Source of the DNA: Trichoplax adhaerens
Lineage: Eukaryota > Placozoa > Uniplacotomia > Trichoplacea > Trichoplacidae
DNA: 64,000 nucleotides
Reading direction: 5' to 3'
Assembly (NCBI RefSeq): GCF_000150275.1
Contig: NW_002060962.1
Location: 336,007-400,006, forward strand
The notes under the pieces are model-generated. The model was not told the origin of the DNA, made no database searches, and saw only the letters and a list, made by a program, of their open reading frames with translations. Below are positions 41,640-54,376 of this stretch, in pieces. Numbering within the stretch: the stretch's first letter is position 1; each line of letters starts with the position of its first letter. The translations under genes were made by a program, and so were the position numbers.

Positions 41640-41850
41640 GTGTACAGTTCGAAACTGAAGTACTGTACGTACTGTACAGTGATATCATTGGCTATGGAGA
41701 TGACTACAGTGCAAAGTCTTTCTTTACAGTGTACAGTACGCATAGTACTGTAAAATTGGCAGTAACTGGACTGTGTCCACTACTACAGTACAGTACTGTA
41801 CGGTATGGTCCCTACTGTACACTGTACACTGTACAGTATACCCGTACAGT
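41640..41850. repeat. GTAC-palindrome cluster upstream of CMC1
   Basis: Repeated TACTGTACGTACTGTACAG and TGTACACTGTACACTGTACA-type runs lie within 300 bp of the CMC1 start. Confidence 0.75.
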
Positions 41851-41943
41851 ACTGGACTGCACTGTCACCAACTTGTCACCCAGTTGAGCACAGATTCGTG
41901 ATACGGTAGTGGAAGTGGGAGAGCAGCGGAAAGAGATTGCAAA

Positions 41944-42999
41944 ATGCCTTTAAAACCGACTGATGATAGTGAAGATCGAAGTTTAAGACATGTTGAAGAA
42001 AATGTACTAATTCCTCAGATAATAAGAAAGCGTGCTGCTAAGCTATGCAACGTCCAAGCTCAAAGTACGTAAGTTAGGACGAGCATGATGAAGTCAATGG
42101 ATGCAAGGGTTGGTTGCACGTCTTTTACTCAGCTTGCAAGATCATGCTTAGTCGTATTCGTTATTATCATATCGCCACTGCCTTGTTATAAACTCTATTT
42201 TACAGTTATGATCAACGGATTAATAAGCAAGCGAGACTAAAGGACGTTGCAATACACGCGTATTCGTTATTTCTTATAATAAACAGTTTCGCAGACTTGT
42301 ATACGAGTAAGCTAGGTAGTCTTCACAACATTGATTGTAATATCCTACATCAAACATTCACTCAGCAATAGACCAATATGTGTCATAGCTACAGATGGGC
42401 CCTTATTCTAGCCATCAACTCATATGCTTCTATTATGTTCATGGATATTTTGTAGAATTTTTCGATTGCTGTAAGGGCAGAACTGTTTCAGCAGCATGGG
42501 CTTGCCGAGCTGAAGTGAAGATGATGAACGACTGTTTAGCCAAGTAGTAAGTACATTATATTCCACTATCTCCTATTGATGCTACTACTTCTAGGAGATA
42601 AAGTTGCTGTTCATTTTCACCTTCCGTCCTAGGAAATCAACATATTACTCTTAGTAATTCATAATCTGATACATTGTACTAAAAAATAGGTCATGGTAAT
42701 TCTTGGTGTATAAATGATTATTAAGTCATTATTTCACAAACATCTCAAAATGTAGAGATCTTCTTGCTAACATATAAACTGCCACTGTTGTGTAAGCTAA
42801 TTTAGCTGGTATTTGATCAATTTATGATAGCTACACAGATCCAGCTTTCTTCGAGGAGTGTAAAGAAAGTTATCTAGCAGAAAGAGCGCACTTTCGAAAG
42901 ACAGGAGTTAATCCAAACAGAGTTAACAGGAGACGTGGTCGGACAAGTAGCTTTGAATCTCCCGAACAAGAAAATACAGAACAGCTTAGTTCTCAATAA
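41944..42999 (+). CDS. CMC1: CMC1, twin CX9C cytochrome oxidase assembly factor, 3 exons
   Basis: CMC1 is a small mitochondrial intermembrane-space protein that stabilises COX1 with COX14/COA3 during complex IV assembly. Exons are 41944-42064, 42456-42546 and 42831-42999; phases join to 126 aa. The N-terminus contains RSLRHVEENVLIPQIIRKRA. The twin motif is CNVQAQKFFDC and CRAEVKMMNDC, both exactly C-X9-C, which supports the donor GTACGT at the end of exon 1. Next is YYTDPAFFEECKESYLAERA with FRKTGVNP, close to human CMC1. A Ser/Glu/Gln-rich extension beyond the human C-terminus (RTSSFESPEQENTEQLSSQ) is extra. There is no signal presequence, as expected for Mia40 import. It is divergent from SF1. 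Confidence 0.95.
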
Positions 43000-44564
43000 T
43001 ATACCTACCAATGCGCAATTTTAGCCTTTGGAACAACGCGTAGTTAATGTATCATATCAGTGTTTGTGCTTCATATGTAATATCAGTTTAACCGTAATGC
43101 CTAGCATATCTTAGGAAATTATAAGAATAATTAATGACAGACACCGCTATTTCACATAGCAATACGCGATGTACTAAAATTAAAAAATCATTGGCTAATT
43201 TATGGATCGAATACATTTTTCTGACGTACAGCATCAAAGCTTCAGTTTACTTATCAATGAAAATTTCCACCACAAATGACTTCATATTCATGTTGCGTTA
43301 TGCGCTATCAATTGTGTTATTTCAGGTAATCCTCACTGAATTTATAACTATCAATAGAACATAAAATTGCTTTGACGTATCTGTGTGAGATAAATAATGC
43401 TATCGTCTGCAACACTATCGGTATATCTAAAGTATGCGTAATTATAGAAAATTATTCCAACTCCTACAAATCCTGTACTCGCCAGTTGCGAGTACCATGA
43501 TATTTCAATAAACCACAAATTTCCACAATGTTGAATCTATTGTGTTAGTTTTGAGGCGATGCACCGGTAGCATAGGAAGTTATAACCTATCAATTAGAAT
43601 TACATTTTGGACTATGTTAGCACTCATAGCAGTTGTATAATTATTTTATTTATAAATCTGTTCCATACGTATCCCAATAAATTTTGCTACCATCGTAATT
43701 GCAGAAGAATTGCATATCATAATCACAAGCAGTGATTACGATCATATCAGAATGGATCTAAAATAAGAACATTTGCTGGATAGAATGCCATTTGCAATCT
43801 ACCTTTTTGAAATGCGATCCGTATTCACAGTGATCAAAAATACTGTAATAATGTGTATGCAAGACATGACAAATATGCCAACTTACTGTGAAAGCCTGAT
43901 CTGTGATAATAAGTTTTTACTACTACAATATGAAATGCGTGCAACGATCGCTCCTATTTGAGAGGATAGCATTTTACCAACTTATGTTTATTTAGAAAAG
44001 TCTTTAGTACTTATACTGAATAATAAAAGTACACTGAGCTTAAAATTAAAATTATAAAGGAATTTTTAGTTCTTTATAATACTAAAATCATAACTAATTA
44101 TCTTATAAAAATTAATGAAACAAATATTAATTTCATTATATCTATCTGTCTACCGTAATATAGATTTACTATTGGCTTAGTTACGACCCAACTTACGAGC
44201 GTTGAATACTACTTGAAATGCTATTTCTTCATATTTTCATAACATAATGTGCTAGAAACATTAATATATGCAGTAACTTAAATGATTAAGATAGTTTACT
44301 TCAGCTTTTAATATTTTTAGTTAGCCAAGCTTTCATATTAAGCAGCAATGGCAGTTCATCTACTCAAACCGTTAAGTTTCTTGTAAATTGTAATATACTA
44401 AAATTGACGTAATACGTCTGATAGTTAAGAAACTGAAAAATATTACTTAGACAGATATGGACATTATGACCGAACAATAATTATGTCAAATAATTCTTAT
44501 CGCAAATTAATACTTGACAATATTAAAAGCGTCTGGATATTGAATGTACTTATAAAATTTGCAT
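43000..44564. other. Convergent 3' intergenic region CMC1 / esterase
   Basis: AT-rich spacer with short chance frames (43134-43364, 43773-43961) and no domain resemblance. GTAC palindromes are essentially absent. Confidence 0.55.
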
Positions 44565-46563
44565 TTAAAATTTAGTTATGGTCTGACTTTTACGACGAGA
44601 TAACATAACAGCAAGTATAACTGTTGTCAACATGAAGACACCACACAATACGCTCAATGCAACAGTAGCGATAAATAAACGTTGTGAGATAACTTGAGAT
44701 AAGGCAGTCTCAGATGAGATCGTATTCTGCTCAGTCGAAATAAATGAAGCAGTAATCGGCCTGTTTGTGGAGTCATTTGTAGGGTAATTTGTAGGTTTAC
44801 TTGTAGAGCATGGGCGTGAATTTGCTGCAAGAGTAGGCAGGTATTTGTTCCAAAATTCCAATGCAGCTGGTTTGTAATCATTGCCAGCAGTCGTGGAATT
44901 GGAAATCATGATGTATCCTTTCTTGATCAAGTCATACTGTGGCCATTGTGGCGAAGTTAATAGATCATTAGGGTTTCTAAATATTTAAAAGAAAAATAAG
45001 AAAAAATTTAATAAATCGTACTTAATGAATTCAATTGCTATATCAAACCTAAGGGATTATCGATATAGCTCACCCTGTCTTGATGAAATTTGCCCACATA
45101 CGCATGACTTTCTTGCTAACAGTTTGATCAATCCCAACAAATTTTTCCGGATACGAACTAGGTGGATTAATAGGATATCCAAACACATAAGAAATTTCTG
45201 AAGCGTGAGTAGCACCGTAATATTCTGGAAAGTAGATGGAATTAGCTGGACGTCGATTAAAAACATAAAAATAAGTCGGCAATCCTTGCTTAACATATTG
45301 ATTTGCGCATCGTATAGTTGGCGCTAAAAATACAGCATCAGTATTAGCTATACCCATCTGTTCTCGGTTAGCTATTGGTGAGGTAATATTATGCCAATCG
45401 CTGTATTTATATATAATAGCATTAACTGCATTTTGACCAAAGCTTCCATAAGATGCTTGGGCTAGTTGTTTAAAAGTATTTCGGTCTATGCCATGTGGTA
45501 ATCCGTTAAAACTATTGAAGGAAAGCGTTCCATCATCTTTAGTTATACCTGTTAAAACTTTTATCTTCTTATTAAACGAGTTATTATTCAATAAGGTAAC
45601 CGGATTATCTGGCAGTAATACCATATCGACAACTGGTTTAAAGGCAAAAAAGCTCGCTTTTAAGAGTATTAATTGAGCATTGAGTAACTGTTCAGTTGAT
45701 AATTCCTTAATACATGTAGAACTAAGCTGGGTGGAACTTCGACTACAATTCGTTACTTGCGCTAACAGATTAAACTGTGCTTGAACTTGCAATAGCGTAT
45801 AGCTTCCAATATCTAATAGTAATGGACCACTTTGTATGATTACTGCACGATAATATGGAAAGCTACTGGGCATGATAGTATGGTAAGCCACAGAGAATGC
45901 GCCAGCAGAATTACCAGCAATCGTTACTCTTTTTGGATCGCCACCAAATCGTTGAATATTTTTAGCTACCCATTTTAGAGCTAATTGCTGATCCAAGAGA
46001 CCATTATTAGCCGCAAATTCTCGTTGCGTTCCACTTTCACCACTTGACATAAATCCAAAAATGCCTAACCTGTAATTTAATGTTACAACAACAATATTCT
46101 CCGAAGCGGCTAGAGTTTGGCCTTGCCACCATGCCCCAGAACCTACAATTAATCGACCACCATGAATCCAGACCAGGACAGAGAGATTGCCATCAACACT
46201 AGGCTCTGGCGTAAACACATTTAAATATAGGCAGTCTTCATTAATTTGAGATGATGAATCTTGTTGATCTAGCCAAGATATAGGTGTCTTTTGCGGGCAA
46301 GATGCTGAATATTGGCTAGCATTTTTAACACCAGTCCAATTCATACGCAATTCGTTTGGTGGTTGAAATCGCCTTTCATTAATAGGGGGCATAGCATAAG
46401 GTATGCCCCGATATATATAAATATCTTGTCCATATAAATTTACCATTGTTCCAATAACTTGTCCACGATCGGTGTTAACAACGATATTACTTAAAGTAAA
46501 ATTCGGCCAAAATAATACCAAAAAGAATGAAAAAATAAAATAATGGATAGCAAAAAGTCTCAT
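44565..46563 (-). CDS. Membrane-anchored type-B carboxylesterase A
   Basis: Alpha/beta-hydrolase of the carboxylesterase/cholinesterase family, predicted as a type I surface ectoenzyme. Exon 1 (45074-46563) encodes a signal peptide (RLFAIHYFIFSFFLVLFW) and the catalytic domain; exon 2 (44565-44976) encodes a Ser/Thr-rich stalk, a membrane helix (LFIATVALSVLCGVFML) and a short tail (SRRKSQTITKF). Total 633 aa. Seen: NEDCLYLNVFTPEP, nucleophile elbow GNSAGAFSV, acid region TGITKDDGTLSF and His region GATHASEISYVFGYP, so the triad Ser-Asp-His looks complete. Two oddities: the residue before the Ser is Asn, not the usual Glu (GESAG), and the oxyanion loop reads HGGRL where the family has HGGG. 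Substrate cannot be told. It shares its intron position with the other two esterases. Confidence 0.93.
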
Positions 46564-49500
46564 ATTGGAATCTCTAATAGTAAGAAAGTTAAAGTTTAAA
46601 ACTCAAATGATATTTATAGACACTTAAAAGATTTTATTAATTAGCTAATAAACTTTATCGAATTGTTTACCAATAAGATTCTTATTTCTACAAAGAAATC
46701 CTTATAGATGATGGCGACAAGAGAGCCCTAGATTAGCTAAATGCCTAACATGATATTAAAGGTTGATGCGTTAAGCTACATGAAATGTTACAGTAGTGAG
46801 CTACATAGACGTATTGGTAGTTGTATAGTGTCATTAAAGTTCTCAATTTTAGCTTACTTAATTTCAGACTGGTTGATTATTTAAAACAATGACGCAATTA
46901 ATTTATGATAATTTTTGTTCATTTACGTATTTATACGTTCTAGTGCTTAAAATTAAAACGGATGAAACGTGACATATTGGTAACTTATTGAATCATAAAA
47001 CAACTTATGTATAATGTCTACAAAACTTAACCATAGTCTAGTGTAGGAAGCTTAGCTTAGGAAAACTATCTTATTGCATGAAACATAAAATTTATTTATG
47101 CAGAAGTAACAATGTAATATTGATATGTTGTAAGTCTAAATCTTATTGTTTTTGTCATTTTCTACGCCGGATTTCATTCTCAAGGCTAAATGTTCATAGT
47201 CAGTAGAAATATACAGTTTTGTCTGAAACAAATTCGCCAGAACGATGAAGCGCTTTAGCTAGAACCTACTCTGGTCTATTTTTACTTGTCTACTTCCTTA
47301 GCTGTTTGAGGCATTCTCAGCAAGCGATCGATTATGAATCATTGATCTCACTTATCTTCATTCCTTTAATCTGAGTTTTATTTGGCATTATTATATTAAA
47401 ATTTGATCGTATAATTGCAAGCATCAATTATATGATTATTGCTACCAACGATTGATAGAATATGAGAAAATGACTTACAAGCAATCAAATCCTATGGAAA
47501 TCTTAATTTTCAATTAGAAATGAAAACGATAAGGCTATACATGTCATTTTTTTTTTAAATCTATCTGCATTCGTATACGCATAACTTTGGTATGTCGAGA
47601 ATAATATTTCTGGGTAACTCAACCAGTTAAATTATATTTACTAGTTTGAATCACGGAAACATATACATTACCACTATTGGCTCTATCGTTATTGCAACTA
47701 CATTAATCTCTTCCAGCTATACTAATTAATTATTAAGGTAGGTATCTTTAAACAAAAATAATATGGTATCAATTTAGCAAACTCGAAAATTTTATAGTAG
47801 CAACATTAATGATTAATTAAAAACACTTCCCGATTATTATGAATTGTTCATCCTGAAAAGTTAATATGGCTATTTAAAATGTACTCTCAATAATATACTT
47901 ACAATTTTGGAAAATTAGAAAACAACTGATTGCAATAGTAAGAGCGATATACTGTGGCTGGATGATACTATTGTACTATTTTCTAATAGATCGGTAAAAG
48001 TTCAAAAATCACGAGATCGCTTTACTAATAATCTCAATCGTCAAATCGTTTCACGCGATTTGTTGATTCTAGCTTCATTAATTGTATAACTACTATTATT
48101 GTCTATTATCCAGCTCAATGTAAAATCAATTAAAATTTACGCAGAATTTAATGAATAAAAACAATGAAGGTAGGGGTATTTTTAATTACCGGTAATTTAA
48201 TACTTATGGGATGACATCGTTAAAGATAGAATAATTATGATAAGAGACAATTAGGTTAGATGTCTAAGACTTATCGAAATAATGTAACTAACGATGATAA
48301 ATTAAAATACTAAAGGGATACTTGGCGAAGTCGGCAACATGATCAGCTATTGTTCGATCGATTTATGCAAATCAAGGTGAGTAATGGAATGTAAAGTTGA
48401 AACATAAAGGTTAGATTAATTAATAGCTCGGTCCTAAAGATAGAAGGTTCACATAAATGATAAGTAAACATGTTATCATTGATATTAGCACCTACCCATA
48501 CTTGACTGCATCAGACCATAGAGCAAAATTTAATAATTTGTATGTACATCTTACTATATATGTTATATATAATTACACCGTTTGATCCATAATTACAATG
48601 TTAAGTTTATGAAAATATTAATTTCGAATGTAACCCATCCTAGTTGGATAGATAACATTATTTAAAACAATATACCGGTAGAAGCAGAGAAGTAGATTTT
48701 AGCATTATTACATTTTATCGCGTAGATTAAAATAAATTTTCTAGTTACATATAATTAATTATTTGGATAATTAATATTAATATTAACTTCATAATTAGTG
48801 ATACATAAAACGTCAAATATTTTGCTTTTCTTAAAAGATCAGCAGAATAATATAAAGCAAAATGAGTTACAAAACTAGAATTTAGAAAATTTTCTAAGCA
48901 TTCTAACATACTGTACCGGCGGATTAAGTGATCTATAAGGATTATATCATCCTGTTGATAAATTGTTGTATTGCGAATTAGGAATATTATTACACGAGAA
49001 TGCAATGATATTTGAAGATTCCACATCCTTAATTAACCATATATGCCCTAACTTTTCTCGCCAACTATCAGTTACCTGCACATAAGCTTATCAAGTGTTA
49101 CATGTAATGACAAATACTAAAATAATAATAGGAAACTTTTAGCGATGTCCCGCTATTTATGCTGTTTGGGTCATCCAGTCCTTAATGTAGACTGCAACTA
49201 AAGAGGATATCAATATCAAATTTATTTAGACTACTGATAGAGATAGTGCAATTAAATTAATCAGTTCGAGTTAACTAATCAGCCTAGATTAAGGCATTAA
49301 TCATAAATATTATTGTGCTATATTAATCTTCTTAAGTTATATAAACTTTACTCATTAATTCTTTCTTCATTCTGTGCTATCATCATTTTTTAATATTTTT
49401 GAGTAGGCAATATTATAATAATTGCTATAATTCTAGTACTATAGCAAGAAATTAATAGAATAAATTTCATTACTTAAGATTATTTTCGTTAAGACTTAAA

Positions 49501-51362
49501 TTACTGAGAATATATCGACTGCGAGATTACTGTTATATTTTTACGCTAGTAAATGTAGAGTTTACTAATTTTTTGCGTCAATTACTTGAAATAAATAAGC
49601 AAAACTGAGATTTGCATTAAAACTATTATCTCTAATAAAAAGTTTTAGTGTTTATCTGACAAGGATATATTCTGTAATGAATTAAAAGCTGGCTAACAGT
49701 AAATTATCATGGTAGCTATTATTTAGTTTACCAATAAAGTATTGATATGCAGGATAAATACAAATATTAAGTATAATTATGACCGGATCTTCCGTGGAGT
49801 TTTAATTTGCGTAATGTCAATTGGTAATAATAAATCAAACATCAATTATTGCACACTCAATGGTAAATTAATTCGTTTCTGTTATTAGTCGCTATAAAGC
49901 TAATCATCTCAATCATTGCTTTGAATTTAAACCACAAAATATTTCTGATTTCTCTTGAATCAACTGTCCTGCTGGCCCTGAATTGATGGATGCATATAAT
50001 TCTGATGAAAAGGCCAGAGAATAAGCTGCTTTCATTTTTAACATCAAATTTTAAAGGAAACAATTAAGTTACAGCGATAAAACGTATTAAACTATCTATT
50101 TATCTCCTGTTATTCAATAATATCATAATTTTATGTATCGCAGATTTGGCTAGTAGGACATTAAAAGCTGATTAATTCTTAATTAAACAGGATGAGGGTG
50201 ACTCCTCTTGGAATTATTTATTAGTTATATAACGAGAAGTCAATAGATTGCGCAGGTAGTTTATATGATTCTCTTTTAGCTAATTGATCATGCACGCATT
50301 ACATATTCCGAGATTATAAATTTGTCATAAATATCAATTTTGGCCTTTAATTAAGTTTAATGTCATGGTAGTTGGAAATACACGTTGATGAAATATCTTA
50401 ATTAGCTGCAGCACAAATGAAAATATCACATTTGAGTGGCATGGATCTGCGCTACCATTCAGTAATGCTTCTAGTAGAGAAAAGAATTCAAGAAATAGTA
50501 CATAGATCGGATTATTGCCAATGATATGTTAACGACTGTTGATACCGTATAGAGCTTATAGCTATAAGTACGCGCTGAGTTCTATTATAGAATAATCAAA
50601 ATTATTAAAATGCAGTTTCCTCGTATCATAATATTGAAGCACTATAGCAGTCATTACGGAAGGATTTAAACTAGTAACGAGATCATTAATAAATCACTCA
50701 TTCAATTTGCACCACAACATCATAGGACTTCAATGCCCAGATAATTTTCGGTATATAGGTTTATCGATGTCATTAACCTAGCATTGTCCATTCTATAATT
50801 GCACTTTTTTTCATACCTACAGATCTACTTTTAGCCGCCTAAACTACTGTTATACTGTAGAATTGGTCTAAGGTATATTTATTGTTAAAAAAATACAATG
50901 TTTTGTATCATATCGAATATCATGGAATATAGATCTCCGTTCATCTCTGTGAAACTGCTTTATAAACGGTGCGGTTTCAATTTCATTGCACAATATATAA
51001 ATCTAAATTTGTAATGAGAAAAAAATTGAACTATTCCAAATACTAACACTACTTCAGGTTTGTTCTTCCCGACATTTACCAACCTACACTACGACAACAC
51101 CAACAGTCTCTCTTTTAGACAAAGCTGAACCCAAACTTTATTAAAAGTCAGTCAGTTTATAGTAAATCGATATAAACATAAATTATCAGTATTAAAACTT
51201 GTAAAACGTGATAGATAAAAAATTAATATTAATAATTATAATTACTAATGCATTGCTAGATAAGACTAGATATTTTATCTTATGGAAACTTCTGGTATGA
51301 TTCGATAGCTATGTAAAAGTTACTCCTTAATACCATTATTTATGAGAGTTATATAAAATTTT
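46564..51362. other. Gene-poor AT-rich region
   Basis: This 4.8-kb region lies between the first esterase and the dehydrogenase. Short frames (48745-49026, 49857-50063) have no recognisable family. I find no repeats, GTAC clusters or RNA genes. It includes the promoter of esterase A at its left end. Confidence 0.55.
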
Positions 51363-52334
51363 TCATTTTAGACCTGTTAACTCTTCACTGATATCCCAGA
51401 GTTTGTTCCCTGCTTCCTCATCGAGAGCGTGATCTTGTAATTTTTTAATCTGACAGTCCACAAAGTACTGTCCAGTAATTCTTTCAACTTCCTCTGAAAC
51501 AGCAAGGTGTATCGTCGTTTGGGCACCTTCATAACTTGATTTGAAAAATATAAATGCAATGGGGTAAATGACCAGCCTGGCCCAAAAATACTTTAAAATA
51601 TTTACACCTCGCCATATTTCAGTTCTAACAGCTCCAGGATGTAAAGCGTTTACCGTAACATGGGTGTCCTTTAATTTTTTGGCCAGTGAACGTGTAAATA
51701 ATATGTTAGCTAATTTGCTTTGAGAATAGACATTAAAATTGTTAAAATTTTTCTCGTTTTGGATATCATCAAAATTGATTGATTTTACAAAAGCATAGAC
51801 CGAAGAGGCAACATTAACAATCCTACTTGAAGCGCTTTCCTTAATTTTAGGGAGTAAAAGGTTGGTGAGTAGGAAATGACCAAAATGGTTGACACCCATG
51901 ATCATTTCCAGCCCATCCTCAGTCAATTTTCTATCGCAAGCTAGTCCAGCGTTATTAACCAATATATCAACGCTTTTTTCATTGGTTATAATCTCCTGAG
52001 TAAACTTGCGAATGGATTTAAATGAGGCTAGATTAAGATGCATATAGATAACGTTGTTGTTACCAGTAGCGCGGCGAATATCTTCCATGGCAGCTTCACC
52101 TCGGGATTGATCTCTGCAGGCTAAAATAACGCGACCACCACGTCGAGCAAAATCTTGAGCAGCTTCTCTCCCAATACCACAATTGGCACCAGTGACAATG
52201 ACAACTTTGCCTTCCAGGCTGGCTCGGCTACGACATACTCCACCAGCGTAATACCTTTTAACGACATATAAACCCGTAGCAAGTGATACTGCAACAGCAG
52301 TCCAAATTTGATGGCCAGACAACGATATCTCCAT
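51363..52334 (-). CDS. RDH13-like retinol dehydrogenase (SDR family)
   Basis: NADP(H)-type short-chain dehydrogenase of the RDH11-14 group, likely reducing retinal or lipid aldehydes at a membrane. Intronless, 323 aa (human RDH13 is 331). The N-terminus has a membrane anchor (IWTAVAVSLATGLYVVKRYY) followed by GGVCRSRASLEGK, close to RDH13. Seen: cofactor motif TGANCGIG, ILACRDQSRGEAAMEDI, NNAG, the catalytic Ser in VNVASSVYAF, YSQSK (the active-site Tyr and Lys), and LHPGAVRTEIWRG. All catalytic residues are present. Lack of introns in such an intron-rich genome hints at retrocopy origin, but many SDR genes are intron-poor. RDH11, 12 and 14 cannot be excluded. Confidence 0.92.
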   Translation of the reverse strand: MEISLSGHQIWTAVAVSLATGLYVVKRYYAGGVCRSRASLEGKVVIVTGANCGIGREAAQDFARRGGRVILACRDQSRGEAAMEDIRRATGNNNVIYMHLNLASFKSIRKFTQEIITNEKSVDILVNNAGLACDRKLTEDGLEMIMGVNHFGHFLLTNLLLPKIKESASSRIVNVASSVYAFVKSINFDDIQNEKNFNNFNVYSQSKLANILFTRSLAKKLKDTHVTVNALHPGAVRTEIWRGVNILKYFWARLVIYPIAFIFFKSSYEGAQTTIHLAVSEEVERITGQYFVDCQIKKLQDHALDEEAGNKLWDISEELTGLK

Positions 52335-52904
52335 GATGACTACGTTAACAATTATGATACACAGTTTCTGCTGACGTTCAGTGATTATATAATTAATTGC
52401 TTATTGAAAGCCAGTAAGTTGTGTGCAAGCCAGGACGATGTCAACTCAATAAAATGATGATTGTTCCACAATGACTGCAGATACATATAGACAAGACTAC
52501 ACCTGAGTAATAGTTAGTTCATTACCGAATGGATTGTGTTCTAATTTAATAAGTATTGAGAATAAACCTTGAATAAAATGTGATGTAAAAGTTGAGGATG
52601 GAAAGCAAGACGTCGATTTCGTTGCCAAAGGCTTTTGCTTTACCAGACACCTTCGCCAATTGAAGATAGGAAAAGGTGTCGAGGATAGCTACTAATACCG
52701 AGTTTCCAGTAGTCTCGATAGAAGCGTGATTGTCACTTTCTGCCTAGTAGCTATAGCTGGTATCATAGGGACAGCAGAATGAAAGATGACCATTATACTG
52801 TACACTGTAAACTACAATACATACTACTGTACTCTACAACTGGTTGATAGCTGTCGACAGTTGTTTCGCTCAAGCGTAGTGTAGCCGTTACAGTACTGTA
52901 TACT
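52335..52904. promoter_or_regulatory. Upstream region of the dehydrogenase gene
   Basis: Contains the probable promoter. GTAC/ACTGTA runs begin at about 52795 (ATACTGTACACTGTA) and continue to 52960, about 460 bp before the start codon. Confidence 0.5.
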
Positions 52905-53235
52905 GTACACGACTATAGTGTAGCCATTATAAGGGCTATACAGTACGATGACTTCACTGAACAACTACACTATGACGATTATACTGTATGCGGTGTGTAC
53001 AACTACGTTGAAAGCTTTTGACAATTATTCAGCTCAGTCATAGTGCAGCCATTACAAGGGCTTCACCATGACTATAGTGAACAACTATAATTTAGGTCTT
53101 TGAATTTAATGCTAAAATTTCACCAATGCAGATTACTACAACTTTAAGTCATTGGCACTTGATATTTTTAAACATTTTACTGCATTATTGAGTTACTTTA
53201 TTTCTTTTAAGCCCTTGTAATCATAACGGCTACAC
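52905..53235 (+). repeat. Decayed satellite units preceding the array
   Basis: At least three diverged copies of the unit found further right. They share AGCC-ATTA-AAGGGCT followed by TGAACAACTA and, in the later ones, TTAGGTCT and TGAATT. The region 53110-53215 carries the long version of the unit, with an extra ACTTGATATTTTTAAACA segment that is missing from the homogenised copies. Confidence 0.65.
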
Positions 53236-54376
53236 CATGGCTGAACTGAACAACTAGAATTAGGTCTATGAATTGGAAGGCATTGACTTTGAATGGAGCT
53301 AAAATTTCACAAATACAGATTACTACAACTTTGAGTCATTGGCTCTTTTAAGCCCTTATAAGGGCTTAAATATGACTGAACTGATCAACTAGAATTAGGT
53401 CTATGAATTGGAAGGCATTGACTTTGAATGGAGCTAAAATTTCACAAATACAGATTACTACAACTTTGAGTCATTGGCTCTTTTAAGCCCTTATAAGGGC
53501 TTAAATATGACTGAACTGATCAACTAGAATTAGGTCTATGAATTGGAAGGCATTGACTTTGAATGGAGCTAAAATTTCACAAATACAGATTACTACAACT
53601 TTGAGTCATTGGCTCTTTTAAGCCCTTATAATGATAAGGGCTTAAATATATGAAATAATGATGATAAGGGCTTAAATATGACTGAACTGATCAACTAGAA
53701 TTAGGTCTATGAATTGGAAGGCATTGACTTTGAATGGAGCTAAAATTTCACAAATACAGATTACTACAACTTTGAGTCATTGGCTCTTTTAAGCCCTTAT
53801 AAGGGCTTAAATATGACTGAACTAATCAACTAGAATTAGGTCTATGAATTGGAAGGCATTGACTTTGAATGGAGCTAAAATTTCACAAATACAGATTACT
53901 ACAACTTTGAGTCATTGGCTCTTTTAAGCCCTTATAAGGGCTTAAATATGACTGAACTAATCAACTAGAATTAGGTCTATGAATTGGAAGGCATTGACTT
54001 TGAATGGAGCTAAAATTTCACAAATACAGATTACTACAACTTTGAGTCATTGGCTCTTTTAAGCCCTTATAAGGGCTTAAATATGACTGAACTAATCAAC
54101 TAGAATTAGGTCTATGAATTGGAAGGCATTGACTTTGAATGGAGCTAAAATTTCACAAATACAGATTACTACAACTTTGAGTCATTGGCTCTTTTAAGCC
54201 CTTATAAGGGCTTAAATATGACTGAACTAATCAACTAGAATTAGGTCTATGAATTGGAAGGCATTGACTTTGAATGGAGCTAAAATTTCACAAATACAGA
54301 TTACTACAACTTTAAGTCGTTGGCACTTGATACTTTTAAACATTTTTACTGCATTATTGAGTTATTTTATTTCTTT
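53236..54376 (+). repeat. 135-bp tandem satellite, 8 copies
   Basis: Eight copies begin (at TGACTGAACTGATCAAC or its equivalent) at about 53236, 53371, 53506, 53677, 53812, 53947, 54082 and 54217. The period is exactly 135 bp except one step of 171 bp, which contains a 36-bp insertion. Copies are nearly identical; the main variant is GATCAAC in copies 2-4 and AATCAAC in copies 5-8. Most junctions form a perfect 24-bp palindrome with arm TTTAAGCCCTTA (for example 53347-53370). The last copy runs into the long-form end (TTGGCACTTGATACTTTT) also seen left of the array. No coding frame is kept. Confidence 0.93.

Larger units (their letters stand above)
40480..41943. promoter_or_regulatory. Divergent promoter region SF1 / CMC1
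   Basis: This head-to-head region has the densest GTAC repeats in the window. It contains a triplicated module (separate entry), more GTAC runs at 41640-41850 and a telomere-like motif. Several frames of 60-106 codons here are read through the repeat and are not convincing. Confidence 0.7.

Noticed and set aside
48745-50063. Short minus-strand frames in the gene-poor region
   Set aside because: AT-rich Ile/Leu/Asn-rich translations typical of chance, with no flanking splice or domain support.
53236-54376. Coding repeat protein
   Set aside because: A 135-bp unit is divisible by three, but stops occur in the units and one 36-bp insertion plus flanks show no frame, start or splice signals.
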